A DNA stretch of 64,000 nt from Candidatus Poribacteria bacterium (GTDB taxonomy: Bacteria; Poribacteria; WGA-4E; WGA-3G). The notes beneath the pieces are model-generated. The model saw only the letters and a program-made list of their open reading frames with translations, had not been told where the DNA came from and made no database searches. This document shows positions 33,904 through 43,788 of the stretch, one piece after another. Within the stretch, counting starts at the first letter, position 1. Each line of letters starts with the position of its first letter. The translations under genes and the position numbers were made by a program. Location of the stretch: NCBI GenBank assembly GCA_022821965.1, contig JAJECN010000024.1:51112-115111 (forward strand), read 5' to 3'.

Positions 33904-34509
33904 TTACACCTTTTGCTCAACCATACTGGCGAGGATGCCGAGAATTTTGTCGCACTGTGAGATATGATAGACCACTCTATCAATATGAAGTCTTTCGCCT
34001 TTCAATTTGAGAAACCGCCAATCTGTTCCGGAGGTTGTGGCACCATAGATGCAAGGAATGTTATTATCTCTCTCAGCGTTAAAACGTTGTGCTGCGATCA
34101 TCTCGGCGGCGCACTGACCGAGCCCGACTATCAAATTCTCGCGTTTTGCTTCAACCAGAATGATAACGGGTGCCTCTAAGAAAGAGAGTAGCGGAGACAG
34201 ACTCACTAAAAAATCACATATACCTGTTAATCCTTGTTCAGTATCAACGCTAAACTCAATCCCTGAAAAGAAGCTGATACGGTGATCGAAATATTTTCGC
34301 AGTTCAAACAGCACATCAGCCACAATCAGCTCCGAGCGTGCTTTCTCTGTACCACTGGAGATGGCTAATTCCACCCTTTCCGCTAACTCGTCTGTGAAAC
34401 GCTTCCGTAGTGCTACTGTTGATGCTTGAGAAAAAATGTCTGCGGACTCAACTATTTCTAATTGAAACGCTGTTCGCACCATTTCTAATGTAAAATTACT
34501 ATATGCCAT
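33904..34509 (-). CDS. Hypothetical protein with PD-(D/E)XK-like core
   Basis: GICDFLVSL...APVIILVEAKRENLIVGLGQCAAEMIAAQRFN. Confidence 0.6.
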   Translation of the reverse strand: MAYSNFTLEMVRTAFQLEIVESADIFSQASTVALRKRFTDELAERVELAISSGTEKARSELIVADVLFELRKYFDHRISFFSGIEFSVDTEQGLTGICDFLVSLSPLLSFLEAPVIILVEAKRENLIVGLGQCAAEMIAAQRFNAERDNNIPCIYGATTSGTDWRFLKLKGERLHIDRVVYHISQCDKILGILASMVEQKV

Positions 34510-34627
34510 TACGACCTTGCCTCCTCCGCGTCGAATTCTACTAAGACTCTCAATATCGTAGAATTATGTTAGGTATATCACATAAAATTTCTGTTGTCAA
34601 GGGAAACTAAACAAATGTTAACGCTCT

Positions 34628-35410
34628 TTATTCCCCCTGCACAGCACTGATTTCGTCTTCCGAAATTTTATGGACGCTTTTTGGATTAAAGGTCTGTGTT
34701 GTATCTACGCGTAAAGCAACTTCAATCCTACCGCCCGTTAGCACAAAGAACTGAATCAGGAAACCACCGCCCTGCATAGATTCAACCTGATAATCTTCTT
34801 CGTCAAGATCGCCAAGCCATCTCGGCAAAGCCTCCTCAAACTTCGGGTGTGCAAGCACACCTTCTGGCAACGCGATAATCAGAGTACCGGGCGCATCACC
34901 GATAGCATTGCCGATAACTTCGCGTCTCTCCACCATAAATGGTACAACACGGTTCGCATATTCAAAATCATCGGAGGAGGTGCGTTCCGGTGGCACAAGC
35001 CCCCATGTCAGGTGATGGATAAAAGGATTTCCGTACCCTTGACCGAGCATGTGTTGCAGTGCAGGTTTATCAACGGGATGCACGACAGCAACATAATCAA
35101 ACCATCCTTCATCGCGCGCGGGACTATCCGTGGGTAATTGGGCAGAGACATTGATATAATCACAGCCATCAACAGGCGATGGATAACACCGCGCATCCCA
35201 ACCGTTGACATAGCCGAGTTGTTTCAAACCGTCTGCAACGAGGTGTGGCGGGTCGCAGAAGATCGCAGCGTGATCCATGTTCGGATGGATTTCTACACCG
35301 GCACCCATGACGCGTTCTGCAACCTCAGTCGCTTCCTTGAAACGAAGATCGGCGTTTTCGATCGTCAGGTAATCATCAAAATTTGTTGGTAATTTCATCA
35401 AGCTTTTCAT
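34628..35410 (-). CDS. Conserved hypothetical protein
   Basis: Long ORF with good coding character, no recognised family. Confidence 0.65.
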   Translation of the reverse strand: MKSLMKLPTNFDDYLTIENADLRFKEATEVAERVMGAGVEIHPNMDHAAIFCDPPHLVADGLKQLGYVNGWDARCYPSPVDGCDYINVSAQLPTDSPARDEGWFDYVAVVHPVDKPALQHMLGQGYGNPFIHHLTWGLVPPERTSSDDFEYANRVVPFMVERREVIGNAIGDAPGTLIIALPEGVLAHPKFEEALPRWLGDLDEEDYQVESMQGGGFLIQFFVLTGGRIEVALRVDTTQTFNPKSVHKISEDEISAVQGE

Positions 35411-35622
35411 GAGAAACCTCTATTTGTATCTTGAAGGAGAGCATTTAGAAGAATCAATTAATCCGAGTCAGATATTACAAGTTTAACAGAAATTGTGTCT
35501 ATAAACAAGCGTTTTTGGACATCCGTTGGAATCCAAAAATTGTTGAAAAAAGTACATATCTCTGCTAATGTTAATGTAGACTTGAACGCTACGTCCTATA
35601 TTCAAAAACAGAGGAGCAATTT

Positions 35623-36411
35623 ATGAGAAAAAACACGTTTAGAGAGCTACTCAATGCGGATAAACCGACAGTCGGCACGCATATCCATACTACATGGCCC
35701 TCCATCGTTGAAGCGATCGGACACACAGGGATGTACGACTACGTCGAATTCGTAGGCGAATACGGTCCGTTCGATCTGCACGATCTGGACAACTTATGCC
35801 GAGCGGCTGAACTTCACAACATCTCTACAATGATTAAAGTCGACCAAGAGCCACGCGGCTTCATCGCACAACGCGCGATTGGCTCTGGCTTCCAAAGTGT
35901 GCTCTACGCGGATTGCCAAAACGTCGAAGATGTAAAAGAATGCGTGAAAATTACGCGTGCTGATACACCGGAAGATGGGGGCAGCTACGGTGTAGCGACC
36001 CGCCGATTTTCCTATATGGGTTACGGAGGTGGTCCAGAATACGTTCAAGCACTCCGTGATGTCGTTAACGTCATTATGATTGAGAAGAAAGGCACCGTTG
36101 AGAACCTTGAAGAGGTGCTGTCTGTTAAAGGCGTTGATATGATTCAGTGGGGCGGTTCAGATTATTCGATGAGTGTCGGGATGGTCGGTCAGCGCGGTGC
36201 GCCTGAAATCCAAGAGGCACACGACCGGGTGTTCAAAACCGCGATAAAAATGGGGGTGCCGCCGCGCGCGGAAATTGGAAGTGCCGACGACACGAAACGC
36301 TATCTGGATATGGGGGTTCGGCATTTCTGCATCGGCACCGACATTTCCATCCTCTATAGTTGGTGGCGGGAACAGGGTGACGGGGTAAGGAAGGCTCTTG
36401 AAGGACATTAG
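35623..36411 (+). CDS. HpcH/HpaI aldolase family protein
   Basis: TVGTHIHTTWPSIVEAIGHTGMYDYVEFVGEYGPFD; MIEKKGTVENLEEVLSVKGVDMIQWGGSDYS. Confidence 0.85.
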   Translation: MRKNTFRELLNADKPTVGTHIHTTWPSIVEAIGHTGMYDYVEFVGEYGPFDLHDLDNLCRAAELHNISTMIKVDQEPRGFIAQRAIGSGFQSVLYADCQNVEDVKECVKITRADTPEDGGSYGVATRRFSYMGYGGGPEYVQALRDVVNVIMIEKKGTVENLEEVLSVKGVDMIQWGGSDYSMSVGMVGQRGAPEIQEAHDRVFKTAIKMGVPPRAEIGSADDTKRYLDMGVRHFCIGTDISILYSWWREQGDGVRKALEGH

Positions 36412-36414
36412 AGT

Positions 36415-36534
36415 AGTTATCAGTTTTCAGTTATCGGTTATCAGTTAAGAGGCATGCTGTGGCGGGTACAACAAAAGCAACTGCCACAAGTGGTTAACTG
36501 ACAACTGATGACTGAAAACTGATAACCGACAACT
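36415..36534. repeat. Heptad-arm interspersed repeat, best-preserved copy
   Basis: Left arm agttatc|agttttc|agttatc|ggttatc|agttaag; right arm gttaact|gacaact|gatgact|gaaaact|gataacc|gacaact. Confidence 0.9.
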
Positions 36535-36535
36535 A

Positions 36536-37264
36536 TTAAAGCATTGACTGCATCTTTTCTGCAACCCAATCTACAGCGACATCGATCATCGCTTGCCCTT
36601 TTTCGGCTGTTGCCAATTTTGCTTGATGATGATATTCGCGGTCGGATTTTGCTTGTCCTTCGTTGGAGATGGTGAGTTTCGCACTGTCATAATCCACACC
36701 GTTCCAATCAACGTTCTCCGCAAAAGCAGCGAGTGCGAACGCTGTCTCAAACTCCGCAGCGTGTCCAGGACAAACACCAGACTCCATCTGTTCTTGAACC
36801 AGCTCTGGGGTGTACGCCTCCCAATAGGAGTGAAATTCGATGTTGATGCCGAGTTTCTCTCGGTAGCCATCTAAGCGTTCATGTACTGGACCGGCATTGC
36901 CCGCATGCCCGTTCACAATCAGGATATTGTCAATCCCGTGCCGATGCATGCTGTCAGCGACATCATATAACACCTCACCGAAGACCTCCGCGCGAAGCGT
37001 GAGAGTCCCCTTATGGTCCATCCAGTGTTCCGATACACCGATCGCCAAAGGTGTTGTCACAATCACTTGCGGGAACAACTTTTCAGCTGCTAATTTGGAG
37101 ACATAGACCGCGCTTTGCGTGTCGTGATACATCGCTAAATGTTCGTTGTGTTGTTCTGTACTACCCGTTGGGATAATCGCTCCCTTGAGCGTCCCGGCAT
37201 CAATCGCCTCACGGAAATAACGCCGTTGGTTTTCCCAAAGTAGTACGGATTTGATTTGAGACAT
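36536..37264 (-). CDS. Creatininase family protein
   Basis: GAIIPTGSTEQHNEHLAMYHDT...ILIVNGHAGN...GHAAEFETAFALA. Confidence 0.9.
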   Translation of the reverse strand: MSQIKSVLLWENQRRYFREAIDAGTLKGAIIPTGSTEQHNEHLAMYHDTQSAVYVSKLAAEKLFPQVIVTTPLAIGVSEHWMDHKGTLTLRAEVFGEVLYDVADSMHRHGIDNILIVNGHAGNAGPVHERLDGYREKLGINIEFHSYWEAYTPELVQEQMESGVCPGHAAEFETAFALAAFAENVDWNGVDYDSAKLTISNEGQAKSDREYHHQAKLATAEKGQAMIDVAVDWVAEKMQSML

Positions 37265-37277
37265 TGTTTAACCTCCA

Positions 37278-38309
37278 TTATTTCGATAGAACACCACACC
37301 TATTAAGTGTGCTTTGGACAGTTGCAATACCATCTTCCATCAATGCTTGATTAGGTGGCAAATAGTCTTGCAGGCTTTCCCAATCGTATTCGTTCTGCTG
37401 CACGTCTTCGTTTTTAAAAAGTATTTTAGTGCCGTAGTCTCGGATCTCATTGAGCGTCCATTCATAGATATAGAAACCGAAAATGTCTGTGTGTAGGGAA
37501 ACGTCGCTCTGTCTCTTCGTGAGATACTCCTCCAGAACTATCTCAAATCGCTCACCTGTGAAAGAGACTAAGTCTTTTTCAGGCGGACCTAAGCAGACAC
37601 CATCCCAATCAATTAGGTGTAATTGGTTTTCGGTGTCCAAAATCAGATTCCCCGGTGTCGGATCGCCGTGTGTAATTACAAAGGGTGTTTGCCGCGCCGT
37701 CGCTGAACGCCCTAATGCGTCGTATCTCTCAAGCGTCTGTAGAACCTCTGATCTGTATTGCGTAACCGCTTCAAGAAGCCGCTTCTGGTATCCATTCCGA
37801 GCCGTTATCTTCTCCGGTGCCTCAAGTACTATGTGAAGTTCATGTCGTAAGGGCAAGTCATACTTTGCGACTGTAAGGCTATTAAAGGCAATTGCATCTG
37901 TGCATTCATGGATTATCGCGAGTAATGCCGCTGTTTGTGAGAGTTCTGTATCGGTGAAATCCTTTCCAACCTTCCACAAATCCCAACGGCTTTTGCCTTC
38001 AATGAACGGAAACAACGAAACCCGAAAATCCTGCCAAGGAATGCTCAGCGCGCCATTTAGCGTTTCCAAAGGTGCAACAACGCCGGATATGTTGCCTTGG
38101 TGCCGCAGAAGTGATGCAACCTGCAGACAGGTATCCGGTCCAGAAGTAGAGGCTTTGACAAAATGCTTTTCTCCGGTTTCGGACGTAGCGATGTAGCCGT
38201 AACTATCTTCACCTTCAGGGAAAAAGGTTATGGATTGCAAAGGTAAATCGTAGGCAGTCCTGAGGCGTTTCAGCAATTCCGTTTTATCGAAGGCGTTGTC
38301 AACTTTCAT
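37278..38309 (-). CDS. Aminoglycoside phosphotransferase (APH)-like kinase
   Basis: PFVITHGDPTPGNLILDTENQLHLIDWDGVCLGPPEKDLV. Confidence 0.88.
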   Translation of the reverse strand: MKVDNAFDKTELLKRLRTAYDLPLQSITFFPEGEDSYGYIATSETGEKHFVKASTSGPDTCLQVASLLRHQGNISGVVAPLETLNGALSIPWQDFRVSLFPFIEGKSRWDLWKVGKDFTDTELSQTAALLAIIHECTDAIAFNSLTVAKYDLPLRHELHIVLEAPEKITARNGYQKRLLEAVTQYRSEVLQTLERYDALGRSATARQTPFVITHGDPTPGNLILDTENQLHLIDWDGVCLGPPEKDLVSFTGERFEIVLEEYLTKRQSDVSLHTDIFGFYIYEWTLNEIRDYGTKILFKNEDVQQNEYDWESLQDYLPPNQALMEDGIATVQSTLNRCGVLSK

Positions 38310-38878
38310 ATCTAAATTTCTCGAAATAACTATCGATTTCTGGTCTTAACTCAATACCAGCCATTTCAAAGGCATCCAACAGATCTGCGTAACCACCTTC
38401 ACCACCAAAAAAATCCCAGAGTGCTTCTGCTATCAAAACTTCGTGATCCAGATCTAACATCCCTTTCAGTGTCCATCGTTTATACGGCTCTGACTCATAA
38501 GGATTGTAAGGAAAGCCAATCATTGTGTTTACAACTGCCTTTGGGTCTCGTGTTAGTTCAGCAGCGGTCCACTGCAAAAGAGTTTGCTTGAATTTCTCAA
38601 AATTACTTTTGTTAGGTTTTACAGTTTTTAGATCAAATAAAAACAACTCGCCTTCATAATTTTCCAACCAAACATCCACCTAAGTCAGTTTTACTGTTTC
38701 TAAGTCTCCAGTTTGACAAACTTCCCTAATTTCCTGTGTTTCCAGAGATTTATTAGGCTCCCTATATGTTCCAATTACTAATTCATTGATAATTGTCTGT
38801 ATTTGTCGCTGTGCCTCAGTGCTGATTTGGTTAAAGGGTTTAACTTGAGTCTTGACAACCTTAAACCTTAGTGAAATG
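38299..38878 (-). pseudogene. TdeIII-like type II restriction endonuclease, disrupted by in-frame TAG
   Basis: LFLFDLKTVKPNKSNFEKFKQTLLQWTAAEL...IGFPYNPYESEPYKRWTLKGMLDL...GGEGGYADLLDAFEMAGIELRPEIDSYF; same frame continues upstream as TEAQRQIQTIINELVIGTYREPNKSLETQEIREVCQTGDLETVKLT*VDVW. Confidence 0.7.
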
Positions 38879-38975
38879 GTTTATTGGTTGTTTTAGGACT
38901 ATAGGTTTTGAACTTAGCGTGTACACAGTCCTTAATTTTTTCTTTAATCATCAGTTGTCGTTGCGAGGACATCCG

Positions 38976-40589
38976 TCAATTTCCTTTTCCTTTCAGGTGG
39001 AATATTGTCTCAGAATATACCGATTCCCGATTCTTTTCGGTTCGATTTAGGACAGGACGCTTGTGCTGATTGACAATGTGCATGCCCGCTATCTCAGCGA
39101 TGGTTGGATACATATTAAACTTATCGTTTGCGACAACAAAGACATCGTAATCATCAGCCAAAAACCGCTTACAGTTCTTAAAAACTTCTGCAACACCGTG
39201 AATGTACGACGCTCTCGCTTCTCGTCCTTTTCCTCTGAACAGTGGTCCTATTTCTAATTCGTCTAACCTTTTGAAACCGAAGAGATCATAGGCGTAGGCG
39301 TGCTGCTCGTGGTAATTGATGAGTCCAACATAAGGAGGACTTGTAAAAATCCCCTTAATTTTTTGTTTTTGGACAATCGCCGCGAATTGCATATCTACTT
39401 GTTTCAACATCGTGAAGAGGTCAATTGTCCGAGAATCACCGATTATACAGTGTTGAAAAGTGTCCGTTTTTAACTTACTGAATTCAGCCCATCGTTGGAT
39501 GCTATCTTTACAATATCGTTCCCACCAACTGAGGATTGAGAAAAGCGGTTTGCAGACTTTCCCATGCTTTCGGCAATAGTAGGTCGTCGTTACAGGCTCC
39601 CGCAATGTGCCTAAATCTGCGTGCGTTGTCGCTCTGCAAGAACGGATAGTCCGACTTAAGATAAGCATTAGAGCTCTTTGTGTTGATGCCTCTTTTACTT
39701 TCCGAATTTCGTCGTGGACAAAATCAATCTCTGCCCTAATCCCCGGAAGATACCATTGCTTCATAAAGCGGGCAGAGTCGGTTGGCATCTGTGTGTCAAT
39801 TTGGTACTCGGCAACAAGTTTGTGATATGTTTGTAAAAAAGCAGCCTCCTTTTCAGCTCCATATCGCTTCTGGTCAATTTCACCTGTTCTGACTTGGCGT
39901 TTGAATGACACTGGAAAATATTGATTATTGAAACCGGTAAGCGTTTCCGCGAGTTTCGATTCAAATTCAAGTATCCCGGACGTAGCAACAAAATTTCTGA
40001 GAACCGTCGTAATCTTCCGACTTTCTTCATACAAACGGGTCAAATCATAAGTAGCCACCTTAGCATTACCGATGAAAGCATTAAACGCTGAAACATCAGC
40101 ACCGATCGCGTGCATACCAAGTTCATTTGCTTGGACTAAGGTAGTCCCACTCCCACAAAACGGATCAAGCACAACATCACTTGGTCGAAAATAGACATCC
40201 GGCTTAAAGTTGTCGGTGTGTGTATCTAAGAAGTATTCAACTAATTGCGGAATGAACTTGCCTTTATACGGATGTAACCGGTGGACATGTTTTGTTGTTT
40301 CCGCTTCTTTAACTTTTTCAAAAGCCAATGTCCAATTCAAATCATCACCGAGTTCATCTTTCCATCGTGTTTCTCGGCGGTTCAAACTGTAGTAATCTTC
40401 AAGGCTTTGCTTAGGAACCAATGTTAACCCGTTGCTAACAACGGAGTCAATTCTCCCATACTGGATTAAATAGGTGATATTTGCGGGTGTAACGTTTTTG
40501 TTCAGGTATGCTGAAGCCCATTGGCTTGCCTGTTTAAGTGTAAGAAGCATCTTTCGTATGTTTCCGTTTAATTGACAGGACTTACGCAA
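38976..40589 (-). CDS. Type II DNA methyltransferase (SPPY motif)
   Basis: DVVLDPFCGSGTTLVQANELGMHAIGADVSAFNAFIGNAKV and IFTSPPYVGLINYHEQHAYAYDLFG. Confidence 0.9.
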   Translation of the reverse strand: MRKSCQLNGNIRKMLLTLKQASQWASAYLNKNVTPANITYLIQYGRIDSVVSNGLTLVPKQSLEDYYSLNRRETRWKDELGDDLNWTLAFEKVKEAETTKHVHRLHPYKGKFIPQLVEYFLDTHTDNFKPDVYFRPSDVVLDPFCGSGTTLVQANELGMHAIGADVSAFNAFIGNAKVATYDLTRLYEESRKITTVLRNFVATSGILEFESKLAETLTGFNNQYFPVSFKRQVRTGEIDQKRYGAEKEAAFLQTYHKLVAEYQIDTQMPTDSARFMKQWYLPGIRAEIDFVHDEIRKVKEASTQRALMLILSRTIRSCRATTHADLGTLREPVTTTYYCRKHGKVCKPLFSILSWWERYCKDSIQRWAEFSKLKTDTFQHCIIGDSRTIDLFTMLKQVDMQFAAIVQKQKIKGIFTSPPYVGLINYHEQHAYAYDLFGFKRLDELEIGPLFRGKGREARASYIHGVAEVFKNCKRFLADDYDVFVVANDKFNMYPTIAEIAGMHIVNQHKRPVLNRTEKNRESVYSETIFHLKGKGN

Positions 40590-40698
40590 TTTTGCTCATC
40601 GCAGACTCTATGAGAGGGGGTCCCTGTAAAAAACGCATTCGGTTTCAGGGCACAACCTAACAGGTTATGCTACAAATAGAGTACTCTGCGTAAGTCCT
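40575..40698. mobile_element. MITE-like element, 12-bp perfect terminal inverted repeats
   Basis: AGGACTTACGCA (40577-40588) and TGCGTAAGTCCT (40687-40698); TAATTG flanks both sides. Confidence 0.75.
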
Positions 40699-41137
40699 AA
40701 TTGGTTGAGGACGATTCTACTTTCTGAAGCACTACTTTGCTCTGGTTTTTCAACTTCAAGGCTTCAGCGATGTTGCCCATGTTAATCGCGATCTTGAATT
40801 TTTTCGTAGAGGTCGAAAACCGTCCCAAATAGTCCCCGACGGGAACATCCCCATAGTTTTCAACGAATTTTATCTGAATTTTTTGTCCTGTTGTAAACGT
40901 CGCTTCAAGCGTATCACCGAGTTTCCAGCCGCGTTCGGTAAACGGAGCAATTTCCAGATCGGTCACGGCGTTGCCGTGGTCATCTATTTCAACAATTGTC
41001 CCACTGAGCGATGTCATTTGAGAGGTTTCCGACACACCCGTCTTTTGGCTGCATCCGATAAGAAGTACTGCTGTCATCAAAACACTCACAAACGCCAACT
41101 TCCAACAACGTAAACAGAGTTGATAGTAGAATTTCAC
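40697..41137 (-). CDS. Lipoprotein with SAM hydroxide adenosyltransferase (DUF62) C-terminal-like domain
   Basis: Lipobox VLLIGCSQ; GTIVEIDDHGNAVTDL...DYLGRFSTSTKKFKIAINMGNIAEALKLKNQSKVVLQ. Confidence 0.55.
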   Translation of the reverse strand: MKFYYQLCLRCWKLAFVSVLMTAVLLIGCSQKTGVSETSQMTSLSGTIVEIDDHGNAVTDLEIAPFTERGWKLGDTLEATFTTGQKIQIKFVENYGDVPVGDYLGRFSTSTKKFKIAINMGNIAEALKLKNQSKVVLQKVESSSTN

Positions 41138-41373
41138 TATTATATCCCTCCATGAATTTTTTAGAAACTGCCTTAAGTATAGTGGAAAGACAGGTAAATG
41201 TCAAGCGATGTTCAACGAATTTCGTTTGACACGCTATCCGGTTTGTGTTATTCTCTTTTTTGCGTTATTTCCCGTGTAAAACACGTCAAAATACATTAAT
41301 ACCAGTTGTGATCGGAAGATCGCTCTGATAGCAAGCGTGCCACAATGTAGAAATTGAGGCACTGGAGGTAAAT

Positions 41374-42492
41374 ATGCTAAAAAATTTGAATCTTTATAGT
41401 TGGTATTCAAAGTTTGATAGTTCCATAAAAATTGTTCTCCTATTGTTTGGCGTTCTATTAAGTCTTTCGGGTTGCGAAAGAATATCAGACCCGATGCTAC
41501 CGGATGACAGTACATTAGAGGCGGAACCACTCACAGTAATGACCTACAACGTTTATGTCGGGGGCAGTACGGACCGACTTTTAGTTGTAGAGAATCTGTT
41601 ACAGGTGCCCCAGGAAGTCGCTAATATGTATAACAACGTTATAGCATCCGATTTTCCGGGACGCGCTGCGGCAATTGCCAAATCTATAAAGACGTATCAG
41701 CCGCATCTTATCGGGTTACAAGAAATTTCATTGATTCGCCGACAGAGCCCAGGAGATAGACTCACAGGTGGAGAGCCTGCTGAAGAAGTCCTCTTCGATT
41801 TTCTGGAAATTATGATGGAAGCCCTTCAAACGGAAGGTTTAAACTATCAGGTCGCCGCGAAAGTCCAAAATTTTGATATTGAAATGCCAATGGGATCATT
41901 TACCGAATATGACGATGTCCGTCTAACCGATTTTGATGTAATTCTCGCCCGAAGCGATGTCACTGTCTCGCGCCCTGTGAGCATGAATTATAACAGTAAA
42001 CTTACGATTGACGATCTCTTCATCGAAGTCTTGCGAGGTTACGTCGCTATAGATGCCACTGTCTCAGGTACGACTTACCGCGTTGTTAATACACATTTGG
42101 AAGCAGAGGCATTAGGGAAAGAAAGCCGGGTGACGCAAGCACAAGAACTCGTGAATAACCTTCAAGATGAAACTTTACCAATCATCCTGTTAGGGGATTT
42201 TAATACGGCGGCCCCCGATGGTGCTGCTTACCAAATTTTATTATCGGCAGGATATGTTGATGTCTGGCAGATGGACTCCGTCGGAACCGGCAATACGTGT
42301 TGTCAAGACGATGACATCTTGAATGAGGTGAGTGATCACACTGTTCGGATTGACCAGATCTTTGTCCGCAATCTGGAAATTCCTGCTTCTGTTACGACAC
42401 ATACCATAGGTGATAAACCCTCAGACCGTCTACCTTCTGGGTTGTGGCCATCTGACCACGCGGGCGTTGCCGCACATTTCACTTTTGAGTAG
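41374..42492 (+). CDS. Endonuclease/exonuclease/phosphatase family lipoprotein
   Basis: LLSLSGCERIS lipobox; LTVMTYNVYVGG...HLIGLQEIS...PIILLGDFNTA...SDHAGVAAHF. Confidence 0.9.
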   Translation: MLKNLNLYSWYSKFDSSIKIVLLLFGVLLSLSGCERISDPMLPDDSTLEAEPLTVMTYNVYVGGSTDRLLVVENLLQVPQEVANMYNNVIASDFPGRAAAIAKSIKTYQPHLIGLQEISLIRRQSPGDRLTGGEPAEEVLFDFLEIMMEALQTEGLNYQVAAKVQNFDIEMPMGSFTEYDDVRLTDFDVILARSDVTVSRPVSMNYNSKLTIDDLFIEVLRGYVAIDATVSGTTYRVVNTHLEAEALGKESRVTQAQELVNNLQDETLPIILLGDFNTAAPDGAAYQILLSAGYVDVWQMDSVGTGNTCCQDDDILNEVSDHTVRIDQIFVRNLEIPASVTTHTIGDKPSDRLPSGLWPSDHAGVAAHFTFE

Positions 42493-42522
42493 TGTGGAAG
42501 CGTTTGATTCTTTAAAAAGCAA

Positions 42523-42567
42523 AGCGCGCTGTAACAGAATTGGAATATTCGTTACAGCGCGCTTTTT
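42523..42567. terminator. Bidirectional intrinsic terminator between convergent genes
   Basis: AGCGCGCTGTAAC (42523-42535) / GTTACAGCGCGCT (42551-42563) followed by TTTTTG; A-rich on the other side. Confidence 0.9.
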
Positions 42568-42585
42568 GTTTGACGCGTTTTAAAC

Positions 42586-43788
42586 TTACTCGTTTCCACT
42601 AATCTCAGGTGCTGCCTCAATTATCATATCCTGCGGCATACCATTAAGAATTTGCCGTACCCCGACACTTTTAACCGGATTGCGATTCGCATCAAAATGA
42701 GAGATACTTGTAGCACCTTCGTAACTTGTGATTTTAGCGATCGCCTCTCGAATCGCAGCCGGATCATCGGTTGATCCTACTGTCTCGATTGCCATTTTCA
42801 AGATTCTCATGGCATCATAGCCTGCTGCTGCAATGCCGTCAACAGAGCCGTATGTCGCCTTATAAGCAGCATTAAAATCTACAGCATCCGGATCTAAGTT
42901 GGTACAATAGTAACCATCAACAGGTTCATTATCCTCCAAAGTCGTAGACATCAGCGGATCGTCCCAACCATCGCTACCAATAAAGGTAGATTCAATTCCC
43001 ATGTCCCGTGCTTGTTTCATTATATGTGGGTTCGCTGGTGGAAAACTGGCGAGGAGAAGGACATCGGGGGCTGCAGCCTTAACTGCAGTAAGTTGTTCAG
43101 TAAACATCATCGCCCCGCTCTCATAGGTTTCCTCGACAACTACGCTCCCACCAAGTGTTTCAAAACTTGTCTTAAATGATTGCACAAAACCCTCAGAATA
43201 GACATCCGCGTTCTGCCAAATCATTGCAGCGGTGCTCGCTCCTTGTTGACTTATAACTTGTGCCAGAAGTTTCGCCTGCAACACATTGGAGCCAGCAATG
43301 AGAAACATAAAATCATTTGGGTCAGTCGCGTCTGCTGTTACCTCTGCCCTTGTTGCACCTAAAAGTACCGGGATATTGATAACCGGTCCAACTTTCACAG
43401 CATGACTCGAAAAGAGAGGACCCAATATCGCAACAACCCCTTCCGATTCAGCCAATTCTGCGGCATCCTGAGCGACGGTGGCTGTGACTTCCTCTTTATA
43501 GACGAATTCCACCTGCATACTGAGGATACCCCCAGATGCGTTGATTTCAGCTTGGGCAAGTTTAGCCCCTTTGCCAAAACTGGTGTAATTTGGCTGCGGG
43601 TGAATCAAACCCACTTTAAGCGTAGGTATAGGGTCGGTATCAGGGGTAGGGATCATCTCGTCGGTTCCTACTATGTTCCGTACCCGATCACATCCTGACA
43701 TCAACGCGACTGAGAGTGAAAGGAATACGCATAGCATAAACTGAAAAATTTTAATGTTCATAATATCTCCTTCAATAATGATAGACAC
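42586..43788 (-). CDS. Branched-chain amino acid ABC transporter substrate-binding-like lipoprotein
   Basis: SVALMSGCDRV lipobox; LKVGLIHPQPNYTSFGKGAKLAQAEINASGGI; VVAILGPLFSSHAVKVGPV. Confidence 0.88.
   Translation of the reverse strand: MSIIIEGDIMNIKIFQFMLCVFLSLSVALMSGCDRVRNIVGTDEMIPTPDTDPIPTLKVGLIHPQPNYTSFGKGAKLAQAEINASGGILSMQVEFVYKEEVTATVAQDAAELAESEGVVAILGPLFSSHAVKVGPVINIPVLLGATRAEVTADATDPNDFMFLIAGSNVLQAKLLAQVISQQGASTAAMIWQNADVYSEGFVQSFKTSFETLGGSVVVEETYESGAMMFTEQLTAVKAAAPDVLLLASFPPANPHIMKQARDMGIESTFIGSDGWDDPLMSTTLEDNEPVDGYYCTNLDPDAVDFNAAYKATYGSVDGIAAAGYDAMRILKMAIETVGSTDDPAAIREAIAKITSYEGATSISHFDANRNPVKSVGVRQILNGMPQDMIIEAAPEISGNE

Noticed and set aside
36415-36534. Heptad arrays as CRISPR repeats
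   Set aside because: Units are 7 bp, contiguous, inverted between arms, with no spacers.
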